Shown: positions 45,997 through 59,244, numbered from the stretch's first letter. The stretch: DNA of 64,000 nucleotides from Oegoconia quadripuncta (GCA_949316235.1 OX438751.1:4302413-4366412); one strand, 5' to 3'. Notes: generated by a model not told the origin, from the letters alone. Translations and numbers: made by a program.

Positions 45997-47889
45997 TTGG
46001 TATTTGTGTTAGCGGAGCTTTTCCAGCCGATTCAGGTGGGCTTTGGCTCTAGAGGGGGCTGCGAAGCTGCGGTGCATGCTACAAGGACGTTCTTGCAAAA
46101 CTGCCCCGACAAAGTGCTGCTAAAGGTAGATGTTCGCAATGCCTTTAATGCCATCGATCGGGGTTCGTTTCTGACGCAGGTCAAGCAGCATGTGCCATCA
46201 TTACTTCCCTACCTGCGGCAGTGCTACGGCACCCCTTCGGATCTTGTGTATCAAACGCACCTACTTAAGTCTAGCGTGGGATGTCAGCAGGGTGATCCAC
46301 TGGGTCCGGCAATTTTTAGTCTAGGTATCCATCCTTTTATCACCTCTCTCCGCTCCAGGTTTAACGTCTGGTACCTAGATGACGGTACTCTGGGTGGAGA
46401 CGCCGATACCGTCCTGGCCGATCTGGATGATCTCAGAGACAAATTCGCATCTGTAGGGCTCGAACTGAATTTTGCTAAATGCGAGCTCCATATCCCACCG
46501 TCTATAGGTGCTGTGGAACGGCAGCACATCTTGACTAAGTTCAACGCTGTGGCGCCTGGTATAGGAATGGTGACTAGTGAGTCGCTACAACTTCTGGGAG
46601 CGCCTTTGCTCGACGAGTCAGTTCCGAGCTTCATGCGGCAGCGTATGGAGGAGTTCCGGGAGACCTCCGATCGCCTGTGCCACATCAACGCCCATATGGC
46701 ACTAACTTTAATTAAATTTTGTCTTTTTGTTCCAAAATTTACGTACCTGTTACGGTGTGCACAGTTATGGAAGTTTGAGTCCTTACTTCACGATGTAGAC
46801 GCAGGCATCTCTGCTATACTCTCTAAAGTATTGAACATCCATCTTTCCGAGAGGGCGTGGACTCAGGCTTCTCTTCCGGTGCGGTTTGGAGGCTTGGGCA
46901 TTAGGAAGGCTTCGGAGGTCTCCTTGCCTGGATTTCTGGCTTCGGCGGGCGGCTGCCGGGACCTCTTCACAAAAATCACGACCGCTGCTCTGGGGTCGGT
47001 AGAGGTCGCATACCTATGCGAGGCACGGGAGAAGTGGTGTCGGTTGTGTCCGGACCAGTCTATTCCCGCCAACTTATCCTCTCAAAGACAGTGGGATGAA
47101 CCATTATGCCTGAAAGTTCAGCAGAGACTGTTGAACTCTAGCTCGAACTCTGTGGACCGTGCCCGGCTTTTGGCCGTTTTTGAGAGGGAGTCTGGGTGCT
47201 GGCTCAATGCCCTGCCATCGTCAGCAGTTGGTACCTTACTGGACAACACTAGTCTCTCACTCATAGTTGGGTTGAGGCTGGGGGTAAAAGTTGTACAGCC
47301 ACATCTGTGCAGGTGTGGGCAGGCGAGCGTATGTGGGTTGGGGCATCACGGGCTGGCGTGCAAGAAGAGTGCGGGCCGCATCCCGCGCCACGCCAACCTG
47401 AACGACGTGCTCCGGCGGGCCCTTGCCTCGGCGAACGTTCCGGCTACGTTAGAACCAAACGGAGTCGTTCGATCGGATGGTAAGAGGCCCGATGGAGTTT
47501 CACATGTAGCGTGGAGAGAGGGCAAGTTCCTCGCATGGGACGTAACCTGCGTGGACACGCTAGCGCCGACCCACCTGCGTGCGACTGCGGAGGTGGCGGG
47601 CGCGGCCGCTGCGGGTGCCGAAATAAAAAAGTCACGTAAATACCAGGATTTACAGGAAGGTTACGTGTTCGTACCGGTTGGGGTCGAGACGATGGGACCT
47701 TGGGGCCCTCAGACAAAACGCCTGGTCCAAGACCTGTCGGCGCGTCTCATCGAGGCTTCTGGTGACCACAGAGCGGGCGGCTTCCTGGCTCAGAGAATAA
47801 GTCTCGCTATTCAGCGCGGGAACGCCGCTTGCCTGTTGGGCACAATGCCGCCTCGAGGAGATGCGCTAGATGGAATTTTTTACCTATGA
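45997..47889 (+). mobile_element. LINE-like ORF: YLDD reverse transcriptase plus PD-(D/E)xK-like nuclease
   Basis: An intact frame of about 630 residues starts inside an RT domain (LAELFQPIQVGFGSRGG). Catalytic motifs are LLKVDVRNAFNAIDR, GCQQGDPLGPAIFSLGI and WYLDDGTLGG. About 430 residues in comes CRCGQASVCGLGHHGLACKK, a metal-knuckle-like cluster. RHANLNDVLRRAL, RSDGKRPDGVSH and AWDVTCVDT follow, a pattern consistent with the restriction-like endonuclease of R2-type elements. The N-terminus is missing and the frame directly abuts the preceding LINE. Clade assignment is tentative. The ORF has much higher GC than the flanking LINE, indicating separate origins. Confidence 0.85.
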
Positions 47890-50800
47890 TTGAATTGTTA
47901 TTGTTGTTTATTTGAGAAATTTATTGACATGTAATTAAAATTCTTATTACACTTTTGGTATTATATTTATATCATCTACATATTATGTATATTATTAATT
48001 TGTATCGGGGCAATTTTTCACTCGAAACTGGCAGTAATGTCCCTCGACAGTGAGGTTGACTGGTTGCCATCCTCAAAAATAAGAAGAAGAAGTTATAAAG
48101 CTGCTATCTCGAAGCCACAAGTATTTTTGTTGAAGTCCCTTTACTGATTTTATATGAAATATCTATCATGATCTTTCCTTAATTTGTTTGCGATACTATG
48201 TTATTTATAAGAAATCGAAGACCGTCGATATACCTTTTCGATCGGTATGATAAAAGTATATAGATGTTTTTTTTTTACTTTCGGTACACCAATTCCTATT
48301 TGACCTCTATTTATTTTTGAAAATAGACTAATATTTCCATTCAGAAATTATTTATTAACTTTTCTTCCAAACTTGGCTTTTTTAGTCCACTTGTATAAGT
48401 GTGTCCCCTATTTTTAGAGTTCTATAATGGATAGTGTATAATTGTATGAACTGTGGCCGCAGCTATCACTGCGAAGTCCATCATCGCTAAAGTTAGAACG
48501 CCTCCAACGTGTGGAGAGGGACCTGTAATTTACGTTTTGCCCAACATGTGGATGTGACTTAGATTGGAGGTGAATGAAGGAATGTTTTTCTCTGTTGTTC
48601 AATTAGTCTAAAAATTAATTAGACATCTGAATCTAATTATTCCAAGTTATAGCTTCTATAAGATAATTTCTAACGTTAGGTAACCTCTTACATCGAGAAA
48701 TCTAGGTACCCAATATAATTTTACATAACATTTTGAGTCTATGGGACCATAATTGCTTTTCCTCTACTTTCCGGAGAAAAAATATTTGAATTAGGGTCGG
48801 TTTACACGAATGTAATAATATCTTTACTATTATAATCTAAATGAAATTCGCAATGAATAGAATTTAATTTTAAATTTTATTTTACACATGAGTAAAGTAT
48901 TTACAAAGGACTAGTTTGGAACTAGAAGTTCTTGTATAAGATACCTACATTTTTATCGAATGTTCTACCCATTTAATAATATTCATTGGACTAATTCTTC
49001 TTTTTTTGCAATTTCGAAGTTCTATCAGTTTTAAGATATTAAAACATTATTTAAAAATGTATTGAGACTCAGTCATGCGATCTCAATCTCAAGATCTATT
49101 TATTAATATGGTCCTAAGAGTCGATTGATCACGCACGCAAAATAATAGGTATTTTCTTTTTATTCCGAAATTAATATTATGTTTTGAAAATGTGAAACGC
49201 CTAAGCTCTAGATCATATTATTTGTTTTAATTATTACCCAAAGTTTCGTTAATTTTCAAATGGTAATTACGTAATTTCCACGTAGTTACGAATGTACTTT
49301 CAGGTTTAATTTAAAATCTTTGCCTACAGAGACTAAGTATCGTGTTTTCGAAACACATGATCACTACAACTAAGAATAAGTCTTGTATTTGATTGCATAA
49401 TTAATAAAAAGTGACAAGCGCATTGTTGACTAAAAGGGGCTGGTTTTAAGCTAAGTCATCAAGGTCGATTAGATCTCACTTGGCTACCTACTTACTATTG
49501 TAGATAAAATAAAAATGGTAGTTGGCCATAAAAATGCTTCTTTGTTTTTTTACATTAAGTAGGTATATACTGTCCATATGGTACCAATTTATTTAAAATA
49601 GATTTATCACTGGGTTGTAAATGCGAGAAAATATTATCAATGCAAGTAGCTGATGTAGAAGCTATTCTAGTGGGCTCTGAAAAAAGATTAGAAAGATTAT
49701 AGCAACTGAACAAAGATTTAAATCTTCTAGTTTGAGTGCTATCTTCAAATATGTATATATTAAAATCTCCGCAATCTACCCTATATTAATGATAAGGGTC
49801 GTCGGAAATCGCTGGTAGCAGGCCGCTTCCAATCGGTCGCTCTTGAAATCAATAGGAGAGGCCTATGTTCAGTAGTGAACGTTCTGTGGCTGATATATAT
49901 GATGATGAAACTATGTTAGTAGATACTGCAAATTAAAAATACAAAGAAAATTCTTATCGATTGGGGCTTTACAGTCTCTCGGAACAAACTTTATAGAGTA
50001 CCTACCTAATATAATTATACGGCAAACTCGCTATTTTTGCGTCGATGTGGCATGATGCATGTATGTATCTATACAATGAAATAATTCCTTCAAAACCTTT
50101 AGTATGTAACCGGTCTGTGAAAAATTAAAACACCCTTCCGTACTTTGACGATTTTCGTTCCTCTGTAATCTGTTTAGTCTATGGTTTCCCTCCTGCGGAT
50201 GACGACGGGTGAACGAACACTCCACTCGCGTTTCTTGTAAATCGCGATTTTCTCGGACGTATCTACGGTTTTGTTTGAAGAACGGATTTATTTTACACAA
50301 AACTAAATACCTAAACATTTGCGTAACTATTCACCACTTAGCACGAATTATTTCTTATCTACCAAACAACTTTCACCGGATTAAATTCATTGGTAATTCG
50401 ATTGAAAAAAGGGGTTGAAAATCGGTGGTCTAATAATATTAAATTGATAACAATGTACCCGTGTGCTAGGTCGTCTACCGATATATCTGTGTGATGTACT
50501 GTGTGATTCGTTTAAGTGACAAAGCAAGCGCGGCTCCCGACGGAGACTATTATCCTATTCGTGATTATTACATCGGGCCGGGAACTGGCCACTTGGTTTA
50601 GTCGTCGCCGGGACTCCAAAGCGGTAAATACGGAGTTGCAAATCCTGCTTCGCATCATACACCGTCAGGATTACGGTGAGTGAACTTCCTGTCTCTCGCG
50701 GCTTCGTTGGGCGTTAGTTTCTCGCCTCCCGTACGCGGTGGCTGACATTGAATAGTGTCCGATCAGCTGCCCAACTCGCTAAAAATAGCAATAAAATGTC

Positions 50801-51183
50801 AAGTCTGTCCTGGCACCGGGAAGCAATCAGCTGATCCAAACACAGGTTTAATTATATCCAATTAGGTAACATTCTGACTTTTGAAGATCAATCTTATCTG
50901 GTGTTACGTTTAAATAGCTTGATTATTTCATGGTGATAAGATATCTGTATGATAGGGTATATAATTGGCAGTCTTGACACCGTTTCAGTGATTGAACTTA
51001 TTCCTTTTCAGATCTAAAAATGGTGCAGCAAGATTTGACTTAGGAGTGTTGGACGCTGTCGTTAGATAGTGCTAGTCAGAGATGGCTCGAGGTGGCTCAC
51101 GGGTGTGAGCTCCGTGCGAGCTGCGGACGCTGGTGGTGTGTGCTTGTGGTGTCTAGTCATAGTGTGAGTGAGTGCGTGCCGGA
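47890..51183. other. Non-coding spacer downstream of the LINE pair
   Basis: After the LINE stop there is a short 3' UTR ending near a 'gaagaagaag' run (48085). AT-rich sequence then follows with no supportable gene. A LINE end (49795-49910) is present. From about 50500 to 51180 the GC content rises ahead of the candidate first exon, as expected for a promoter/5' UTR, but no motif can be assigned. Confidence 0.5.
49795..49910 (+). mobile_element. RTE-like LINE 3' end fragment
   Basis: 'gtcggaaatcgctggtagca', 'gaggcctatgttcagtagtg' and 'gctgatatatatgatgatg' match, in order, the last part of the element at 54930-55035. Confidence 0.6.
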
Positions 51184-51295
51184 ATGCCCTCAGCGATGTT
51201 GTCGTCAGTGCTTGAAGAGGAGCCCGACCTGTATGAGGCGTTCCCGCCACATGTGGACCCTACCGGCATCACAATCCTTACAGACAGTCCTCCAG
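51184..51295 (+). CDS. Probable first coding exon of an unidentified gene
   Basis: An ATG at 51184 is preceded in frame by a TGA 12 nt upstream. It opens a frame beginning MPSAMLSSVLEEEPDLYEAF, ending after DPTGITILTDSPP at a good donor (CCAG|GTGAG, 51296). The exon would encode 37 residues plus one base of the next codon. The acidic, well-formed peptide with consensus donor, sitting at the end of a GC-raised stretch, is unlike the surrounding repeats. No downstream exon could be joined within the remaining 12.7 kb, so the partner exon is probably beyond the window. The family is not recognised. It could still be chance. Confidence 0.5.
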
Positions 51296-51837
51296 GTGAG
51301 TTATTCTATTTAAAATTGTAATATTTCGTTTTTACTACATTATTCAAAAAATTTTTTATTAGTGTGCTATCCTTTAAATGTATCTTATAACTTTGACTGC
51401 TATGCTGTGGCATGCATTAAACTATCATGTGTTGCAAAATTTTGCAGGATATATTTAAAATAAGTATTTAAATTATGGTTCTTTTAGTGCATTTTAGATT
51501 GGTGTTTTAGTTTTCAGTTTTACATGATGGTCACTCAATGTGATTGTTCTAAAAAACTTGCTAATCATCAACTCCAATTTTGAAAAACCAAAACTTAATG
51601 CCCAGTAACTAAAATGATATGTAAGTGTAAGAAATTATAATCTAAATCACTGCCTAATTAATCAATTACAAAATCTAGAATACTTGTCAGATTATTTATA
51701 AATTTGTAAAGAATAACTTAAAACCATTAGAGATTGATTAGCAATTTTTATTAATTTATTAACAAAATTACAAAAACAGCAAAAAGACAAAAGGCAAACA
51801 ATTCTTATTAACTATTACCAAAGCCGCCGATGTGAAA

Positions 51838-52010
51838 TAAGTCTATTATCCTGTGGGATTTATTTGTAGTATCGGATTACAGTACCCTATAATTTATTCC
51901 AGGATGTAGTAAATTGTAGTCTATCTTTGTATCAAATTTCATCCAAATCTGTTCAGGCGTTGAGGTACAAACATCGAAACTTTCGCATTTTATAATATTA
52001 ATAATGACTG
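51838..52010 (+). repeat. Diverged copy of the 'ccgcccgcgg' interspersed repeat
   Basis: 'tcctgtgggatttatttgta', 'ttatttccaggatgtagta'-like sequence and 'catccaaatctgttcaggcg' match the body of the 18929-19142 element. The start is lost. Confidence 0.45.
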
Positions 52011-53708
52011 GTGATCACATTGACAGGATATGATCAATAATTCCTGCATCACTCTCTCTTCAATTTAAGAGCTATGCTCTTGTCGGTGGAGTCCTTATAC
52101 CCTTAATAATTTAATTGAAACAAGGTGACATTGGGCACTTTGTAAAGATAATTCTGTCTGAATAAATATGTGGAATCACAACTGAGTAGTACAAGCAGGT
52201 TAAATATAATCATTAAATAGAGTGTCAACTACCATAGCTTTTACCTATGAGGACTGGTTAATTGTTGGTTTGGTCTATCTAGAAAATAATAATAAATACT
52301 TAGGACCCTTTTATTTTTTTTCCTTATTTAGGTTAGGAGACTTTTTCAAAGAGTATACACTAATCTCATCATAACTCTTGCTAACTAGTTGTCAGCCTAT
52401 GTAATTCTTGTGGCAAACTTAAGGCAAAGAAGCTCCCGGTAGCCCTTGGATATGGATAGCAAGCATGGATATAGCTGTCTTATTATTCATATAATTATCA
52501 AATCACAAATTGAAACCCATAATCTGTTTAAAAGATCAACCCTAGAGTTTCTTGCTCGTTCTTCTCTGAGGAGTCAGCTTTGTGAATGAGCAGTAAATTT
52601 AAATGTAATGTTAATATTAATAGTGACGTTTTTAAGTGAGTTCTGCTTGCGTCTGTATCTTGCATTGTTGCTTCCACCAGACACATTTCATAAGTATTTG
52701 GTAGGTAGGTACATATTCTTCCGCAAGTCCTTACTTTAATTAATTTTTTAAATTAATTAAAATTCTTAATTAATTTTTACAACATAAATAAATAGTCTTT
52801 ATTACACAAGATAATTTACAATAAGTTTTATGCTGACAATAAAACACAACTTTATATTCTTCTTTTTTCAATTTGTGTATTTTAATATCTATTGTGTTTT
52901 CACAAGAAGTATAAAATAAATATTATAGGTGACATAGTAGCAAAGTGGTAATTTGTTATTTGCATGTCTATTCTAATTAAGCATGCATGAGTATACACTT
53001 AGTTATTCTTTCAGGGTTCTGTTATGTTTGTTAAATAATAAGGAACGAATCTAGAGAATAAACTGACAAACTTATTTTTGTTAATATATTCATGTTTCTT
53101 GCTAAATGTATTCAATAATCATTGTTTCATTACTTTTTGGCGACAGATGTGCCAAAACACATGTTATTTTTATTTATCTTTTAGCTAGACTCTATCTATA
53201 AGGAAATTAAAAGAAAGATTATCACAGAGTACTGAGTAAAACTTGAATATGTGCACAAATCCGTCAAAATATTTGACTCTATTGAAGAGTGCAGAATGTT
53301 CCTACCTAAGCCTGTACTATGGGTACTATACTATACAACTATTAGTATAAACTAAGACTCGGAAATAAACATTCATTATACAAACATTTATCTCTCAGGA
53401 TTCGAACCTGAAAACTTTGCAAACTAACACAATGCAACACAATTTACACCCTCCATTTTTAGTCTGTGGTTAAAGTGAATAATGGATTTATAAGGGGTCA
53501 CTCAGACGTATAATAAAATTACCGACGTAATTTAGTGAAACAACAGACTTCAACAGATTTCTGTCGTTTTTCTATCAAATCAAATATTCTTTATTGCACA
53601 ACATTAATAAATATTAACATAAGAAAAAACACCTAGTTTGTTCTAGGTTGGCCTCCTCGCCACTAAAAGCTTCGTCATTCCTTCATCAAATTCACAACTT
53701 GCGGAAAT

Positions 53709-53746
53709 ATCGCGAAATATATATTAAAAAATATATATTTCGCGAT
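53709..53746. repeat. AT-rich palindrome with 'tcgcgaaatatata' arms
   Basis: 'atcgcgaaatatatat' is followed after a short A-run by 'atatatatttcgcgat', giving a near-perfect inverted repeat. No element boundaries are visible. Confidence 0.75.
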
Positions 53747-54574
53747 TTGCGATCAGTTGCCAAACTATAAAAAAAAATAAAAAATAAAAATGCAGTTGAG
53801 ATCCTCTACCTTTTTCGAAGTCGATTACAAAATAACAGGTAGGTAGTATTTTGTACGGGCTCTCTTTGAAGACTGATAACTGCGGGTTTTGAGATAACGA
53901 AAAAAAACTTCGATGTTGCAATATTAATTATATAAAGATTTAAGTTTATAAGAACATTAGTTTTCTTAGTCGAGGACTCGACCTCCATTTTGGAAGCCGT
54001 TTTAAAAATATTCTATGGCCTCCAGTTACCAAGTTTGATACATCTCTGACAAAATTAAATCCGATCGGTTCAGCAGTTTGTACGTAAAAGCCGGACATAC
54101 AGACTTCTCATTTATAATAGTAGTATGAATGAATCATTTCCATAAAAACCCTATCTCAATGACTTCATAATTTCAGCTCGAATCGTAGCAATAGGACGAA
54201 CAAACAGACAATGTATTTGATTCAACCCTGAAATAGCAAGAAAATAACTCCAGAACCTTCTATGCTATACGAGTATTCCGTATTGCCATGGATTATTTCC
54301 CTGAAACGGCATAATGTCTCAGCGTTGTTTGTGAAACTTGGATACGTGTTGTCGTCTGTGTCCAAACAAGCCCAACTGCAACAATGGCCTTAACATTTAC
54401 AATGAGATTCCATATTGGACGATTATGAGTTTATTCTGTTACTACGACCGGCCGTGCGGATGGCGGTCTCGAAGATAACAATGACCGCTAACCGACCCTT
54501 CAAAAAGTCGGAACTTCTATTTCTCGTGTTAGAATTGTAACTTAATAATATACTCGTCCCAAATACCGTAATGT

Positions 54575-55035
54575 CTCAAAATGAAAGTCTTTGATCAGTG
54601 TATGTTGCCAGTGACTACATATGGAACTGAAACATGGTTGCTCACTATGGGCGTCATACAAAGGCTCAAGGTCACTCAAACGGCAATGGAAAAAGCTATG
54701 CGCGGAGTATCCCTGCCGGATCGAATCAGAAAGAGGAGATCCGCAGGAAAACCAAGGTGACCGATATAGCCTGAAGAATTGTCAAACTTAAGTGGCAGTG
54801 GGCGGGGCACATTGCTCGTAGGACCGACGGCCGTTGGGTCGGAAAGGTTCTCCAGTGGCGACCACGCACCGGAAGACGCAGCGTGAGCAGGCCCCCCACG
54901 AGGTGAACCGACCGAGGTGGTAAAAATCGCGGGAAGCCGCTGGATGCGAGCAGCGCAGGACCGATCGTTGTGGAGATTCTTGGGGTAAAGCTTTTGTCCA
55001 GCAGTGGACGTCTTTCGGCTGATATGATGATTAAA
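54575..55035 (+). mobile_element. RTE-like LINE C-terminal fragment (longest copy)
   Basis: Translation gives QCMLPVTTYGTETWLLTM and KAMRGVSLPDRIRKRRSAGK, the usual C-terminal stretch of lepidopteran RTE-type reverse transcriptases. A frameshifted continuation and the terminal block 'tggacgtctttcggctgata' follow. Stop codons after the basic stretch show that it is dead. It serves as the reference for the fragments at 5740, 11735, 19240 and 49795. Confidence 0.75.
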
Positions 55036-55440
55036 ATTACTGCTACTATTCAACATAATAAAAAATTGAATTAGACTAATATCACTTAGCGGTCATGTTC
55101 ATACTCCGAGCTCGCTTATCATCTGAATAATCAGTAGCCTTTTGCAAATAGTTCGTTTTATGGTAAACTTGAATTTTGAATCTTGTTACAACGTATCCTT
55201 TGTGTAATTGATCCTTTGTGTAAACAGGAAGTTTATATTTGAGCTCTTGTTAGTGAATTTATTAAAGAAATGTTTGCAATCTCATTTCGGCAATACGAAT
55301 GGGCCCTAAATTGCGGGTCAGTAGACCTTAATCCTACCAGACAGTAACGATTTGTTTAAAAACATACGCTTCGAATAGGATGTACACACATTTTCTTCCT
55401 TTGCGTTTTGTTTACGTTGGTTATGAGATGTGTGGGTAAC

Positions 55441-55520
55441 CACCTCCGTGGGTCATTGTAATTTGGTCGGTAGTAGGGCATTTTTTAATGTCCGCCAGAC
55501 TTGCTAAATCTTATCTAAGT
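55441..55520 (+). mobile_element. SINE-A fragment with internal deletion
   Basis: 'cacctccgtgggtcattgta' (head) jumps directly to 'tttggtcggtagtagggcat' and 'tgtccgccagacttgcta' (body), skipping the B-box part. Confidence 0.55.
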
Positions 55521-55707
55521 AAATGTTGGATTTTTTACCATAAAATGTATCCAATGAGACGCTGGGGATCAAGTTCAATCTAATAACACCATCCACCACG
55601 TAATCGGTCTAGTCGTTTAGGCTACAGGATGCGCCAAAGGAACGGTCATACGAACTTACATACATTCACTCGAACATTACCCTCCTTTCTTGGGCAGTCG
55701 GGTAATA

Positions 55708-56030
55708 TTTTTTTTTTGCACAACGGGTTGTTACTTCACCTCAATCACACCTGATGTTAAGTGAAGATGAGGTCGAAGGTGGAAGCGTACTGACCCGGAA
55801 ACCCCAAAACATTTGGGGGACAGGCTATCTTATATCTGACAACCGGAACACAACAATGCTATTAACATTGCTCCTTGGCGGCATATTTAGATAAGATGGG
55901 TGTGCTAGCCAGGCGGACATTAAAAATGCCATTCCACCAACCAAACCGAGTACTACATGTATCCCGCTGAGGATCGAACCCGCGACCTCTGAATCGTAAA
56001 CCCAATGTTGTTTACATTGAGCAACGGCGG
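55708..56030 (-). mobile_element. SINE-A, near full length
   Basis: It runs from a T-run and 'tgcacaacgggttgttactt' through 'cctgatgttaagtgaagatg' and 'gacaaccggaacacaacaat' to 'gtttacattgagcaacggcg'. All expected blocks are present in order. Confidence 0.85.
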
Positions 56031-57044
56031 CGGTAATGATTAAAACTCGGGTGGCGTCTGCTGTTGTGGAGCTGAAGGAAAGGTTTTATTAAGTACCTAC
56101 TTAAAGGTACAAGCTTTTGTTTTAAAAGTATGTTCGCATTTACGATGAAAGTTTAAAGACGTAATTTTTCCCCGAAAACGTTATAAACCTTCGAAGTTTT
56201 AGAAAGACTTTGGTGTTATTCTATGGTTATACATAAATAAGTACAAGAAACTAACCTATACAGGGCCGGTGATTTTTCCTTCATTACTCAAGCATTTTAT
56301 GTAATCGTGTTGTATTAGTCATACATGACTAGAACTGATATGTTTGTGTAAGGTCGGGAATTTCCCAAATAAAACCTGTTGCGCTATTTTGCTTCCGGTA
56401 TGGCATTCCCTTAGTGCAACTGTCGCGCGAATTAGCTCCTGACCGTGGTCAGCAACGGCTCACAAAATACGTAGTTCCTAATGGGTCAAACTTCAAGCAA
56501 TTATTTCAACGATACATGATATCATTTGTTGACTGTCAATTCAAATCTACTGGAAATAATAAAAGGGCTTATTATTGCATTTATCTGTCAGCCAGTATGT
56601 TCAAGCTACTACCATTTCGGAAAAGGAAATTATTTGTACGTAAACGAAGCGGCGCAAGAAACCCACAGCTCAATACACATTACTGCCTAAATCAGTATAA
56701 AATTAAAGAATTAATTTGGTCTTGTTGTACGTTTTTTTTATTTTTCAACAATAACACGAGAGTTCTTGTAACGCGTAATGCTGGAAGTTGGGCTAGAGCA
56801 ATTAGGCTGAAACTGCAGTACTTACTTCAACCGCCTATAAAACCCCAATTTTAGAGGGCTGCTCTGTAAAGGCACAGATTACTAATAAGTTATGGTAAAG
56901 GCAGCAATACATGTTGTTCGGATTGGTTCGTATGACAGAAATTATCGCCGATTAAAGGCAAGTCACTCTATAGTATGGGGCCAAATACCGACATATTCAT
57001 AGCTCTTGATTTATAAAAGAAAACCATTACAACATATCTTCCAT

Positions 57045-57268
57045 ACATCTAACTAATATTATAAATCCGAAAGTTTGGATGTTTGTTTGTTAAACAGATG
57101 AAAGTATTTGGATGAAATTTGATATATATATAGATCGAATATACCCTGGATTAAGACAGGATATTGTTTGTTCCGATAAAGTGACTAGTTCCCGCGGGAT
57201 AAACAAATTTAACTTATCCGAGATAAAGTTATTCCATGCAAGCGAATCCGCGGGCGGAAAGCTAGTCT
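57045..57268 (-). mobile_element. Interspersed repeat, minus-strand copy of 18929-19142
   Basis: The segment ends 'cgcgggcggaaagctagt', the complement of the start of the 18929 copy, and contains 'agttcccgcgggataaacaa'. Ends and order match, so it is a separate insertion in opposite orientation. Confidence 0.65.
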
Positions 57269-57291
57269 TCCATACATTCTAATTGGAAAAA

Positions 57292-57606
57292 ATAAACAAC
57301 ATTGGGTTTACGATTCGGAGGTCGCGGGTTCGATCCCCAGCGGGGTACATGTTTAAGTACTCGGTTTGGTTGGTGGTAGGGCATTTTAAATGTCTGCCTA
57401 TCTAGCTACCACCATCTTATCTAAATCTGCCGTCAAGCAGCAATGTTAATAGCATTGTCGTGTTCCGGTTGTCAGAGATAAGATAGCCAGTCCCCCAAAT
57501 GTGTTGGGGTTTCCGGGTCAGTACGCTTCCATCTTCGACCTCATCTTCACTTAACATCAGGTGTGATTGAGGTCAAGTACCAACCCGTTATGCATAAAAA
57601 AAAAAG
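57292..57606 (+). mobile_element. SINE-A lacking its first ~18 nt
   Basis: It begins at 'aaacaacattgggtttacga', continues through the B box 'gggttcgatccccagcgggg' and ends 'gttatgcataaaaaaaaaa'. The A-box part of the head is missing, consistent with 5' truncation. Confidence 0.85.
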
Positions 57607-58262
57607 ATATATAATTTTTTATGGTGGATTGAAGGGTGCTTTCGCATTGTAAGCCATTGCATCCGCCATTGAAGAAGCCCCATTTATCTCATTAAATGTG
57701 TATATCTAGGTGTACCACGCCAGCATTATTCCTAGGCGTGGCCGGATAGACTTTAGGCTTGAAAGATGCGTCGCTTAGTGCGAAGCCTAAAATTTTTTTT
57801 TTAATAATTCTCTGTGCTGGATAAATAATTAACCCATAATTTTCTCATCAGGTCATAATTCGTAGCAAATGTGTGATTTATGTTTTCCTTGAAGTTGAGG
57901 AAATATAGATTGTAACTTTGATTAGATAAATTCCTACCTACCTACCACAAAAAGAAACCTAGTAAGAACAGAGAATACATATAATAGTACAAATTTAGGA
58001 AAATCTGCGTTGTATCACTGTCAATATGATAGGTTCTATTTAAATACACTACAGTATCTCAAGTATCAACTTAAGTTCATCTCAATCCTGAGATCGTTTT
58101 ATTAATAGGAGCTTTACGTTGTAGTGTAGGTGGAATTGCGTATGTCGATCGTACTCGAGAGTTTTCCTGGAGAGTTGAAATATACTCCAGGATTGGTAAT
58201 TTTTATCTTTTGATTGCGGATGTACCTATTGGCATATAATCGGATTTTTGAGATTAAGGGTT

Positions 58263-58510
58263 TCATCATCGTCATATCAGGCACAGGACGTCCACTGCTC
58301 AACACCCACCCTCACCATAAAATTGATTGGAAGCGGCCTGTAACCAGCGACTTACCTCGACCTTTATTAGATCATTCGTCCCCCTTGTGGGTGGATCCCA
58401 CGTTGCACTTGCCGGTGTGTAGTCTCCACTCAAGAAATTTATGCCCTAACGGCTATCAGCTCCAAGTGCTATGTGGCCGGCCCAGTGCCACTTCAATTTA
58501 CTAATCCACT
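58263..58510 (+). repeat. Interspersed repeat related to 31040-31265
   Basis: It shares the ordered phrases described for 31040-31265, beginning 'caggacgtccactgctcaac' and ending 'gccacttcaatttactaatc'. Confidence 0.55.
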
Positions 58511-59244
58511 TGGCTGTCGGTGACTTTCGTTTTTCTAGAAACCTCGATTATTCTTTTCACGATTTCCGAGTTTCTTCCATAGTAATGTTCAGTTTAATGG
58601 TTTATTTATACCATCTCGGAACGGTAATCCTCATCGTCAGCCTTATACGTCTCCACTGTTGGACTACAGGGTATGAGCCACAATGTAGTGTTGATTTCAA
58701 GCCGCCCTTGCAGACCACCGTCTTGGCAAAGTATTCTCCTTACATACACTGTATATGCTGTGTATACATTTACCTTACTTAAAATAAAAATTTAAATATT
58801 GTCACAGCAAACTAGGTCATTGAGCTTATCAGGGTATAAGACAAACATTCATCTCGGCTCCAAGAGGGCGTTATCGCAGCAAATCTCGGGTAGTGATTCC
58901 GATAATGTAGTTTATCTCGAGTAGTGATAATGACACAATTGGTTCTTTATTGGTGTTTGTTGACTACTTGTAAAGCACTTTATAAGTGAAAGGTTTGTTT
59001 GGGTTTCGTGCATTTTTATTCACACATTTTTAGAGTCTGGATTGGAATTACATTAAAGTCAGTCAAAAATTTATTCTTCAATGTAGTTGCAAATTTCCTC
59101 GTGAAAACAAGTACTGTATTAAAATCTAAGTACCTGTGAAACGGATTTATGGATTCCCATCAAACATCGCTAAGAATCTAGCCCCGAGTTTAAACTTAAC
59201 TATAAAAATAAAATACCCCAGTAGGTTATTAATATACTAATATA

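Noticed and set aside
56414..56854. 146-codon plus-strand frame as a gene
   Set aside because: It has no recognisable motif, an unbiased composition and no splice context. Part of it resembles generic LINE 3' text. Not supportable as coding.
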